From Thermoplasmata archaeon (GTDB taxonomy: Archaea; Thermoplasmatota; Thermoplasmata; Lutacidiplasmatales; UBA184), in assembly GCA_030044475.1 (NCBI GenBank), contig JASHVP010000053.1, positions 1-14,059 on the forward strand: DNA of 14,059 nucleotides. The letters run 5' to 3'. The translations under genes and the position numbers were made by a program. This document shows, piece by piece, positions 7,099 to 13,508 of the stretch. A model generated the notes under the pieces. The model saw nothing but the letters and a program-made list of their open reading frames with translations, did no database searches and was not told the origin of the DNA. Positions within the stretch are counted from its first letter, which is position 1. Every line of letters starts with the position of its first letter.

Positions 7099-8307
7099 AT
7101 GGAATTGCTCGCGCCGTGGCCCGACGAGCGCACGCCGGCGCTCGCGATCGTGGCGCGGGGCGACCAGATCCGGGAGGTGGCGCCCACCCGGTTTGAAGTC
7201 CTCTCGCAGAGCCGACCGGGCCGGAAGTACGAGATCCGGATCCGAGCGGACCGCTGGTCCTGCTCGTGCCTCTACCATCGGCAGAGCCGACGACCGTGCA
7301 TCCACATCCGGGCGGTGCGGTATCGGATCCGGCTCGAAGAATCGCCCGCGCCGTCCCCGCCCCTTCTCTCGTGTCCTCACTGCGGGTCGGTCGGCGCACG
7401 TCGCTTCGGCCACCGCTACAACCGAAGTGGGCGGGTGCGACGATACCGATGCGCGAACTGTGGCACCCGATTCACCGATCGTACGGGGGCGCTTCGCCTG
7501 CGCAACGATCTCCGCACCGTCGGGCTCGCGCTCGACCTGTATTTCCGGGGACTCTCGTTCCGGACGGTCGCCGACCATCTTCGCCAGGCGCACGACCTGA
7601 CCGTATCGGCCGCGACGATCTACGCCTGGGTCCGTCGCTACGCGCCCCCGGCGGCGCGGTGGCTGGACTCGCTGGGAGCCCGGACGTCGGAACAGTGGCA
7701 CGTGGACGAGACGGTCGTGACCACCGACGGGTCCCCCCGATGGGTCTGGAACGTGGAGGACGCCGGGACCCGCTTCTGGCTGGCGACCCATGTGAGCGCG
7801 CTGCGACGCGTGCGGGACGCGCGGGTCGTGATCCGAAAGGCCAAGGCGGCGACCCTCGACCGGCCGATGGCGGTGGTGAGCGACGGGATGCCGGCCTATC
7901 GGAAGGCGGTGGGGGCCGAGCTTTCCTATCGAAGCGGCGCGGACGTGGTCAATCCGCACGTGCGGGTCCCGTCGATCCGCGCGAAGCGCTCCAACAACCT
8001 CGTGGAGCGATTGCACGGAACCGAGAAGGATCGGATCAAGACCCTGCGCGGGTTCCACGGTCGCGCCGGGGTCCGCGCGTTCCTCGATGGATTGCGAGTC
8101 CACTACGACCTGGTGCGACGCCACGCCACCCTCGGTTCGACCCCCGCGGTGGCCGCCGGACTCCCCGACGTCGGTGGATTCCGATGGAAGACGATCCTCG
8201 AGCGGTCGTCCGAACGCTGCCCGCCCACGACGGTGGAGATCACCCTCGTTCCCTACCGCCGCCTTCGGCGGCGGCCCCGCACCGTCCCGTCGTGCGACGG
8301 TACGTAG
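7099..8307 (+). CDS. IS6-like DDE transposase with N-terminal SWIM finger and zinc ribbon
   Basis: This 402-residue protein catalyses cut-and-join or replicative movement of the element. The N-terminus has a SWIM-type zinc motif: Cys55-x-Cys57-x9-Cys67-x-His69. A zinc ribbon follows (Cys92, Cys95, Cys118, Cys121), then a helix-turn-helix-like segment (about 130-175, GLSFRTVADHL...VSAATIYAWVRRY). The RNase H-like catalytic domain carries Asp203 (WHVDETVV), Asp262 (VVSDGMPAY) and Glu303 (NNLVERLHGTEKDR), with His306 and Lys310 in the usual IS6/IS240-type pattern. Classical IS6 transposases are about 230-260 residues, so the SWIM plus ribbon module adds some 130. The start is set by GGAGG 8 nt upstream. 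The frame is intact. The DDE family call is strong; assignment to IS6 rather than a related archaeal group is moderate. Confidence 0.9.
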   Translation: MELLAPWPDERTPALAIVARGDQIREVAPTRFEVLSQSRPGRKYEIRIRADRWSCSCLYHRQSRRPCIHIRAVRYRIRLEESPAPSPPLLSCPHCGSVGARRFGHRYNRSGRVRRYRCANCGTRFTDRTGALRLRNDLRTVGLALDLYFRGLSFRTVADHLRQAHDLTVSAATIYAWVRRYAPPAARWLDSLGARTSEQWHVDETVVTTDGSPRWVWNVEDAGTRFWLATHVSALRRVRDARVVIRKAKAATLDRPMAVVSDGMPAYRKAVGAELSYRSGADVVNPHVRVPSIRAKRSNNLVERLHGTEKDRIKTLRGFHGRAGVRAFLDGLRVHYDLVRRHATLGSTPAVAAGLPDVGGFRWKTILERSSERCPPTTVEITLVPYRRLRRRPRTVPSCDGT

Positions 8308-8317
8308 AACGTGCCCT

Positions 8318-8339
8318 CCGGTCGCCGACCGGCGACCGG
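8318..8339 (+). terminator. Perfect hairpin just after the transposase gene
   Basis: Ten-bp arms (ccggtcgccg at 8318-8327 and its complement at 8330-8339) flank a 2-bp centre, 10 bp after the transposase stop. No T-run follows. Possible roles are a 3' structure for the transposase mRNA or a binding site near the right end. The structure is seen; the terminator role is inference. Confidence 0.4.
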
Positions 8340-8453
8340 GCGCTCGGTCCCTCCCTCGCCTCGGCGGGCTCCGGTCGGTGCGCGGAGCGCCGTCCGGTCC
8401 GCCTCGTTCGACCTCGGCCCCCGGGAGCGTCTCGGCCGGGACGCGGGCGGAGA

Positions 8454-8469
8454 CCACCCGATTCTGAAC
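8454..8469 (-). repeat. Right terminal inverted repeat of the IS
   Basis: The sequence ccacccgattctgaac is the exact reverse complement of 6791-6806. It lies 146 bp after the transposase stop, directly followed by the candidate target duplication ggacgggt. Confidence 0.88.
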
Positions 8470-8477
8470 GGACGGGT
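8470..8477. repeat. Right copy of 8-bp direct repeat (candidate target-site duplication)
   Basis: The sequence ggacgggt, identical to 6780-6787, abuts the right inverted repeat. Its last seven bases also form the outer part of the hairpin arm at 8471-8499, so the element would have inserted at the base of a pre-existing hairpin. Confidence 0.6.
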
Positions 8478-8499
8478 GGGGCCTTCGGCCCCACCCGTC
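8471..8499 (-). terminator. Strong UUCG-capped hairpin downstream of the ABC permease
   Basis: Thirteen-bp perfect arms (gacgggtggggcc at 8471-8483 and its complement at 8487-8499) enclose ttc, which on the plus strand forms a c(UUCG)g tetraloop. It lies 22 bp past the minus-strand permease stop and just outside the IS. No T-tract follows on either strand, so it is not a standard archaeal terminator, but its place fits a 3' end or mRNA-stabilising structure for the GNAT-ABC operon. The hairpin is certain; its role is inferred. Confidence 0.55.
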
Positions 8500-8521
8500 T
8501 TCCGTACAGAGCCCCCTCGGC

Positions 8522-9235
8522 TCACTCGAGGCTGACGTCGGAGCGGAGGTACGCGCGCACGGCCAGGACGAGGACGACCGCGGTCTCGGCGGCCAGGACG
8601 GCCATCTCGAGGCCGTTCGACATGGCGAGGCGGCCCTGGTACCCGGCGCGGGCGGTGTCCGCGATGTACGTCAGCGGGTTGATCGCGAACAGCCCTCGTA
8701 GGACGAGGGGCAGCGCGGGCGTCGAGGGATAGAACACCGTCGACGCGAAGTTGACGAAGAAGATCAGGAGGATCTGGATCGAGTTGTAGGCGTTGTTCGA
8801 CTTCACCAGCGCGGCGATCAGCAGCATCAGCGACCCGAAGAAGATCGACCCGAGCGCGATCGCCCCGAAGACGACCAGCCCCCCGGCGACCGTCACCGTC
8901 GTGGTCCCGAGGAGGACCACGGCGATCGCGAGCATCACGACGGCCCCGCCCAGCCCGAGGAGGAGGGACGTGAGCATGATCCCGAAGAGGTACTCCATCC
9001 GGGTGAACGGTCCGACGAGCAGTTGGGCGAGCATCCCCCATCGGCGGTCGGCCCAGAGGATGCTCCCCCCCACCGTGCCCGCCATGACCGCCTGGAACGC
9101 CATGATCCCCGGCGCGAGGAACGCCAGGTAGTCGGCGCCGCCCGCCGCGAGCGACTGGAACCCGAATCCGAAGAACACCAGGTACATGGCGGGGAGCCCG
9201 AGGAGGATCACCAGGCTCGCCGGGTCGGTGTTCAC
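8522..9235 (-). CDS. ABC-2 type exporter permease
   Basis: From the first ordinary start (GTG at 9235) the protein is 237 residues with about six membrane helices (roughly 7-24, 38-58, 82-108, 115-143, 153-170, 210-228). It has the ABC-2 family feature INPLTYIADTARAGY (185-199) before the last helix. It forms the membrane channel for the ATPase encoded just upstream and probably exports a drug, lipid or polysaccharide-like substrate; the sequence does not say which. The frame stays open upstream and encodes LAAPNLVRLIYRNIR (9280-9236). This looks like the normal cytoplasmic N-terminal helix of ABC-2 permeases, so the true start is probably near 9280. No ATG, GTG or TTG exists there; a CTG at 9280 follows a G-run. 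The longer form would overlap the ATPase stop (9267). Confidence 0.88.
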   Translation of the reverse strand: MNTDPASLVILLGLPAMYLVFFGFGFQSLAAGGADYLAFLAPGIMAFQAVMAGTVGGSILWADRRWGMLAQLLVGPFTRMEYLFGIMLTSLLLGLGGAVVMLAIAVVLLGTTTVTVAGGLVVFGAIALGSIFFGSLMLLIAALVKSNNAYNSIQILLIFFVNFASTVFYPSTPALPLVLRGLFAINPLTYIADTARAGYQGRLAMSNGLEMAVLAAETAVVLVLAVRAYLRSDVSLE

Positions 9236-9266
9236 CCGGATGTTCCGGTAGATGAGCCGGACGAGG

Positions 9267-10247
9267 TTAGGGGCGGCCAGACGGATCCCCCCCCGGCGCG
9301 ATCGACTTGAGGAAGACGTCCTCGAGCGTGTTCTGGCGGACCGTCAGCCACTCGAGCTGGACGCCGAGGCGCTGGGTGAGCTCGACGACCACGGCCAACG
9401 TCGACTTCGGATCGTCGACCAGCAGGACCGCCGAGCTCCCGTTGATCGTCACGCTCGCCCCGGACCCCAGCGCCGCCCGGAGGGCGGGGAAGAACCGCTC
9501 CGCGTCCGCGGCGCCGACCGTCAGGTCGACCGTCCGCTTCCCGCTGTAGAGCCGCTTCAGGTTCGCCACCGTGTCGAGGGCGAGGATCCGCCCCTCGTCG
9601 ATCACGGCGATCCGATCGCACAGGTAGTCCGCCTCCTCGAGATTGTGCGTCGTGAAGACGACGGTCAGTCCCTTCTGGACCTCCGCGCGGATCGAGTCGA
9701 GCAGGGTGCGGCGCATCAGCACGTCGAGCCCGATCGTCGGTTCGTCGAGGAAGAGGACCTCCATGTCGTGCATGAACTCCCGCGCGACCTGGACCCGCCG
9801 CTTCTGGCCGCCGGAGAGGTCGAAGAACCGGCGCGTCCGGACCTCGCCGAGGCCGAACCGTTGGAGGAGCACCTCCTGCCGGCGGCGGCGTTCCGGCTGC
9901 GGCACCCGCCAGAGATACCCGTAGAGGTCGAGGTTCCCCTCCACCGTGGTGAAGTCGAACGACTCTCCCTGCTGGACGACCCCGATCCGCTCGCGGATCC
10001 GACGTCCGTCGCGCCGGGGGTCGAGGCCGAGAACCCGCAGGCTCCCGGAGGTCGGCTGGATGAGGGTCGTCATGGCCTTGATCAGCGTCGACTTGCCGGC
10101 GCCGTTCCGACCGAGCAGGCCGAACACCTCCCCGCGGCCGACCGAGAAACTGACCCCGTCGAGAGCGAACCGGCCCTTCCCGTAGCTGTGCCGGACCGCG
10201 TCCGCCCGGATCACGGCGTCGGGCGCGGCGAGCGGGCCCGCGTTCAT
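9267..10247 (-). CDS. ABC-2 exporter ATP-binding subunit
   Basis: This 326-residue protein has every ABC ATPase motif: Walker A GRNGAGKST (46-54), Q-loop Gln92-93, signature LSGGQKRR (144-151), Walker B VLFLDEP (164-170) and the switch His201. The C-terminal extension (about 230-326) is of the DrrA/NatA type that pairs with ABC-2 permeases and ends with LEWLTVRQNTLEDVFLKS. It powers export through the permease encoded next. The frame is open farther upstream, but the ATG at 10247 overlaps the acetyltransferase stop as ATGA and starts right before the domain, so it is preferred. The substrate cannot be read from the sequence. Confidence 0.93.
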   Translation of the reverse strand: MNAGPLAAPDAVIRADAVRHSYGKGRFALDGVSFSVGRGEVFGLLGRNGAGKSTLIKAMTTLIQPTSGSLRVLGLDPRRDGRRIRERIGVVQQGESFDFTTVEGNLDLYGYLWRVPQPERRRRQEVLLQRFGLGEVRTRRFFDLSGGQKRRVQVAREFMHDMEVLFLDEPTIGLDVLMRRTLLDSIRAEVQKGLTVVFTTHNLEEADYLCDRIAVIDEGRILALDTVANLKRLYSGKRTVDLTVGAADAERFFPALRAALGSGASVTINGSSAVLLVDDPKSTLAVVVELTQRLGVQLEWLTVRQNTLEDVFLKSIAPGGDPSGRP

Positions 10248-10849
10248 CGGGACTCCGCGCGCCCGCGCCCCCGAACCCTCCGGGCGGAACTCCGCCGCCT
10301 CCGCCCCGGAGCGGCTCGGACCGGCGGCGCGATGGGGCGGAGGACCATCTCGACCACGGACTCCCCGGGCGTGTGCTCGAGCGGCGAGGTGCGTCCGTTC
10401 CGGCGAAACCCGCGCGACTCGTACAGACGTCGCGCCGGGCCCTGCCGGGGGTTCACTCCGAGCACGATCGGACGTCGGGGATTCTCCGTGCGCATCCACC
10501 GGAGGCCGGCATCGAGCAGATGGCCCCCGATCCCCTGTCCTCGCAGGGTGGGGTCGACCCACATCGCGAAGACATGCCACCGGTCGTCGACCGCCACGAA
10601 CGCTGCCATCCCGACGAACCGGTTCGGTGACGTGAGGGCGACGACGGTTCGCGAGGGGCCCCCCGTCGGTCCTTTCGAGAGCCGCCGTCGCCAGTCGGCC
10701 TCCTCCAGGGCCCGCTCGCGTGCGGCGGTGGAGCCGAACGCGAGGGGGTCCGAGACCAGGGCCCGGAGTCGGAGCTCCCGCACGAGCGCCCACTCCGCCG
10801 CTCGGGCGGCGCGAACGCGGACGGTCGGAGGATCGGAGGTCCGGGACAT
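10244..10849 (-). CDS. GNAT-family N-acetyltransferase
   Basis: This 201-residue protein has the GNAT fold. Motif A, which holds acetyl-CoA pyrophosphate, is RGQGIGG (103-109) after the beta strand WHVFAMWVDP. A second acetyl-CoA-contacting part is VNPRQGPARRLYESRGFRR (132-150). Such enzymes transfer acetyl groups to amines of small molecules, proteins or drugs. The ATG at 10849 has GAGG 4 nt upstream; the open frame continues upstream but without family similarity. The last 25 or so residues are Arg-rich and probably disordered. The stop overlaps the ABC ATPase start (ATGA), so acetyltransferase and exporter are translationally coupled. This pairing suggests a modify-and-export or self-protection role, which is inference. 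Confidence 0.9.
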   Translation of the reverse strand: MSRTSDPPTVRVRAARAAEWALVRELRLRALVSDPLAFGSTAARERALEEADWRRRLSKGPTGGPSRTVVALTSPNRFVGMAAFVAVDDRWHVFAMWVDPTLRGQGIGGHLLDAGLRWMRTENPRRPIVLGVNPRQGPARRLYESRGFRRNGRTSPLEHTPGESVVEMVLRPIAPPVRAAPGRRRRSSARRVRGRGRAESR

Positions 10850-10938
10850 GGTTCCTCGCGCGATTGGCTCCCCGAAGCCGCTGAGGAGAAAACGGGACCG
10901 GGGGGCGAGCCGGACCCGTCCGGACCCGAGTCGCCCGC

Positions 10939-10955
10939 CGGAGAAGGATATTCTA
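10939..10955 (+). promoter_or_regulatory. Candidate TATA/BRE promoter of the VOC gene
   Basis: Purine-rich cggagaag precedes gatattcta (10947-10955), the only AT-rich block in the 126-bp divergent gap. Its centre is 25 bp before the ATG, which would give a leaderless transcript. A good ribosome-binding match sits between the two (10961-10967), which argues for a leader instead, so the two signals conflict. On the other strand the same block reads TAGAATATC, about 100 nt before the acetyltransferase start, and could serve both genes. Confidence 0.4.
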
Positions 10956-10960
10956 CACCA

Positions 10961-10967
10961 AGGTGAT
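10961..10967 (+). promoter_or_regulatory. Ribosome-binding site of the VOC gene
   Basis: AGGTGAT matches the complement of the usual 16S rRNA 3' end and lies 8 nt before the ATG at 10976. Confidence 0.55.
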
Positions 10968-10975
10968 TCCTCCCT

Positions 10976-11359
10976 ATGCTCGAGAACGCGAACCTGGTCG
11001 CGTTCGCGGCGACGGCGAAACCCGACGACTGCCGGCGGTTCTACCACGACACGCTGGGCCTCCTCTTCGTGGGCGACGATGGCCGATCGCTCATCTTCGA
11101 CTCGAACGGGACCGCGCTTCGCGTGCTGAAGGTCAAGGAGGTCCCCCGCGGGACCCGCGCCGTGCTCGGCTGGGAGGTCGGCGACCTCCTGCGGCTGATG
11201 CGCGAGCTCGCGTCCCGGGGGGTCGCCTTCGAACGGATGGAGGGACTCCCGCAGGACCGAAGCGGGATCTGGACGGGCCACGACGGCACGATGATGGCGT
11301 GGTTCCGAGACCCGGACGGCAATCTCCTCAGCCTGTCGGAGCACGCCGAGTTGGCGTGA
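10976..11359 (+). CDS. VOC-superfamily protein (glyoxalase/bleomycin-resistance/dioxygenase fold)
   Basis: This 127-residue protein has the paired beta-alpha-beta-beta-beta modules of the VOC fold. The landmarks are RRFYHDTLGLLFV (20-32) and the C-terminal MMAWFRDPDGNLLSLSEH (106-123). Members include glyoxalase I, fosfomycin and bleomycin resistance proteins and ring-cleaving dioxygenases. The position after DPDGN where many metal-binding members carry Glu (N-x-x-E) is Ser119 here, and the first strand (ANLVAF) lacks an obvious His, so metal-dependent catalysis is doubtful. It is a single gene, divergent from the GNAT-ABC operon and convergent with DUF2079. The substrate is unknown. Confidence 0.87.
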   Translation: MLENANLVAFAATAKPDDCRRFYHDTLGLLFVGDDGRSLIFDSNGTALRVLKVKEVPRGTRAVLGWEVGDLLRLMRELASRGVAFERMEGLPQDRSGIWTGHDGTMMAWFRDPDGNLLSLSEHAELA

Positions 11360-11387
11360 TCCCGGTCGCGCCCGGTCCCCGACGGCG

Positions 11388-13508
11388 TCACGCCGCGGTG
11401 ACGGAGACGCTGCCGCAGACGACCTCGACGTCGGTCGCCAGAGCGACCTCCTGCACCTCGAACTGGATCGTGGGGCCGGGCGCATCCACCGAGAACGTCT
11501 CCGTCGCGCCCCCGGCGGCCGCGAGCGGGGCGTAGGAGTAGGTCACCCCGAAGTACGCGCTCTGGGCGAACGCGGCCGCGCCGACCCACGCGACGGTCTC
11601 GTTCGCGGGCACCGGGGGATTGCCGGGGACCGGGATCGCCACGAGTTCGACCGTCACGAGATAGACGCCCGGGCCGAGGGAGATCCACGGTCCCTGGAGG
11701 TACGTCCCGAGGACGCCGGGGGCATTCGCGGCGGCTCCGCCCGCGGGCCCGCCGGGGAACGTCGCCGGGATCCCGGCCTCCGGGTTCAGCAGGGCGGAGC
11801 CCGGCTCCGACACCGTGCCCGGCGGCGCCGCCCCGAAGGCCGTGAACGATCCCGCGAATCCGGTCTCGAACAGGAGGAGGGTCCCCGCGGGCGACTCCCA
11901 GTCGACGCCGCGCACCCCGTAGACGGTCGAGTTGTACAGCTCCGCCGAGAGCCAGGCCGGGACGGCGGCCGTCCGGTTGTCGGCGATCAGGACGTAGGCC
12001 GGCGGCGCCGAGGGAGAGAACGGGAGGGCCAGGAGGTTGTTCTGGGTCCAGAAGAACGAGTACGCGTTGGGGTCGTTCGCGACGAGCGGGAAGAGGTTGT
12101 CGCTCGCGACGACCGTCGCCCCCGGGGGGATCAGGCCGACGAGGGCTTCGACGCCCGCGAACCCTCCGCCGCCCCCGTACGACACGCGATAGGCGGAACC
12201 GAGCCCCCGGTCCTGCATCCACGGGTTCGCGGGGGTGAGCGCGACGTTGACCACGATGAGGGCGGCGAGGCCGGCGACGATCCACCGCCCCCGGGTCGAC
12301 CGTCGCGCGGGCCGCTCCGTCTCGGAGGGCGGGCGGTCCGGCGACCGGAGGCGCGTCCTCCATCGTTCGCCGAGCGCCATGGCGGTCGGGAGCGCGTAGG
12401 CGAAGGCGATCAGGAGCGTCGCGCCGGCGATGAAGCCGTACTGGAACCCGAGCACGACGTAATTCGTGTTCGAGCTGAATAGCGTGAAGGCGAACCACGG
12501 GAGCGAGAGCCCGAGCGCGCGCGGGGCGAGCAGCGGCACGAATCCGAGCAGGGCGAGCAGGAGGAGCCAGTAGCTGACCTTCGCGAAGAACCCGACCCCG
12601 ACGTTCCCCCACGCGAGGCCGAGGGCCGCCGGAGTCCCCCCGATCACGTACCCCGTCGGCGGCACCGGCAAGGGGGTGGTCCCGAACCAGGTGAGGAACG
12701 GCCCGGTCCGCAGGTCGAGGAGGACGACATAGGCGGCGACCGATCCGACCACCAATCCCAGCGAGGCGCGGACCCGGGAATTCCAGAGCGCGCCGCGCAG
12801 GTCGCCCGCCACGACCGCTCCCCACCGGCCGCGCCGGAGCGAGGCCCCCCACCGCGCCCACGTCTCGCGCGATGGCCACAGGAAGAACACCCCGACCGCG
12901 GCGAGGAGGACCGGGGCGAGCTCGAAGGTGGCCCAGCCGAGGCCGGCGACCGCGAATCCGGCCGCGTAGCGACGCCGCTCCCACAGGAGCACCGTCGTGA
13001 ACAGCTCGAGCGGCAGGAACGCCTCCGGATGAAAGTCGTAGAGGTTCGACGAGAGGGTGGGGGTCCACGCGAGGAAGACGACCGCGGCGGCGAGGCCGAG
13101 CCACGCCGAGCCGGTGCGGTCGCGGGCGAGGAGGTAGAGCGGGACGGCGGCAAGGGCGACCACCGCCGACTGCACGGCGAACAGCGTCGCCTGGCTGGGG
13201 AACGCCGCGTAGAGCGGGACGAGGAGGTAGAGGACGAACACCGTGTGGACCTCCAGAAGCGACCGGTACCCCCCGGTCTCCACGTCGGCGGTCTCGAAGA
13301 ACGGACGCCCATGCGCGGTCGACCAGAGCGCCTGCTGGTACAGGCCGATGTCCCAGGTCGTCGTCTGGAGCTCGAGCGCCCGCAGCCACGACAGCGAGAA
13401 CGAGACCGCGAAGTACGCCGCGAGCGCCACCGCGAGCCACGCTCGGGGGGGGACCCGACGAATCGTCCTCGCGATCGACGGGAGGACTGGGACCGTGCCC
13501 TCGCTCAT
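11388..13508 (-). CDS. DUF2079 polytopic membrane protein with C-terminal beta-rich domain
   Basis: This 706-residue protein starts at an ATG that overlaps the methyltransferase stop (ATGA). Family landmarks are WDIGLYQQALW (52-62) after the first membrane helix (24-42), YDFHPEAF (157-164), VLGFQYGFIAG (352-362) and the outer segment LIPPGATVVASDNLFPLVAN (459-478). It has roughly ten membrane helices up to about 422, then a large domain expected outside. DUF2079 proteins resemble GT-C glycosyltransferases that use lipid-linked sugars; Asp53 in the first outer loop could play the catalytic acid/base role, by analogy only. The usual family end (TLLLFETG, 543-550) is followed by about 150 further residues, including GPWISLGPGVYLVTVEL (606-622), which look like a beta-sandwich of the carbohydrate-binding kind. 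The fold of that tail is inference. Confidence 0.87.
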   Translation of the reverse strand: MSEGTVPVLPSIARTIRRVPPRAWLAVALAAYFAVSFSLSWLRALELQTTTWDIGLYQQALWSTAHGRPFFETADVETGGYRSLLEVHTVFVLYLLVPLYAAFPSQATLFAVQSAVVALAAVPLYLLARDRTGSAWLGLAAAVVFLAWTPTLSSNLYDFHPEAFLPLELFTTVLLWERRRYAAGFAVAGLGWATFELAPVLLAAVGVFFLWPSRETWARWGASLRRGRWGAVVAGDLRGALWNSRVRASLGLVVGSVAAYVVLLDLRTGPFLTWFGTTPLPVPPTGYVIGGTPAALGLAWGNVGVGFFAKVSYWLLLLALLGFVPLLAPRALGLSLPWFAFTLFSSNTNYVVLGFQYGFIAGATLLIAFAYALPTAMALGERWRTRLRSPDRPPSETERPARRSTRGRWIVAGLAALIVVNVALTPANPWMQDRGLGSAYRVSYGGGGGFAGVEALVGLIPPGATVVASDNLFPLVANDPNAYSFFWTQNNLLALPFSPSAPPAYVLIADNRTAAVPAWLSAELYNSTVYGVRGVDWESPAGTLLLFETGFAGSFTAFGAAPPGTVSEPGSALLNPEAGIPATFPGGPAGGAAANAPGVLGTYLQGPWISLGPGVYLVTVELVAIPVPGNPPVPANETVAWVGAAAFAQSAYFGVTYSYAPLAAAGGATETFSVDAPGPTIQFEVQEVALATDVEVVCGSVSVTAA

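Larger units (their letters stand above)
6791..8469 (+). mobile_element. Insertion sequence, IS6-like, with SWIM/zinc-ribbon transposase
   Basis: The element is bounded by a perfect 16-bp terminal inverted repeat (6791-6806 and 8454-8469) and contains a single transposase gene (7099-8307). An exact 8-bp direct repeat lies just outside (6780-6787 and 8470-8477). If the left end includes tct (6788-6790), the element is 1682 bp with perfectly adjacent duplications; otherwise it is 1679 bp. The left end context GGTTCTGTT resembles the usual IS6-family terminus, from general knowledge of the family. The transposase is full length and its catalytic residues are present, so the copy may still be active. 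It has a long noncoding left segment of about 290 bp with repeats and hairpins. It separates the ABC operon from the smc promoter. Confidence 0.85.

Noticed and set aside
6803..7600. Open frames in the IS leader on both strands
   Set aside because: They overlap each other and the transposase, have low-complexity Arg/Ser/Gly composition and show no family features.
11041..13440. 799-codon minus-strand frame overlapping VOC and DUF2079
   Set aside because: Arg/Gly/Pro-rich shadow of the DUF2079 gene; that gene's own frame has clear membrane helices and family motifs.
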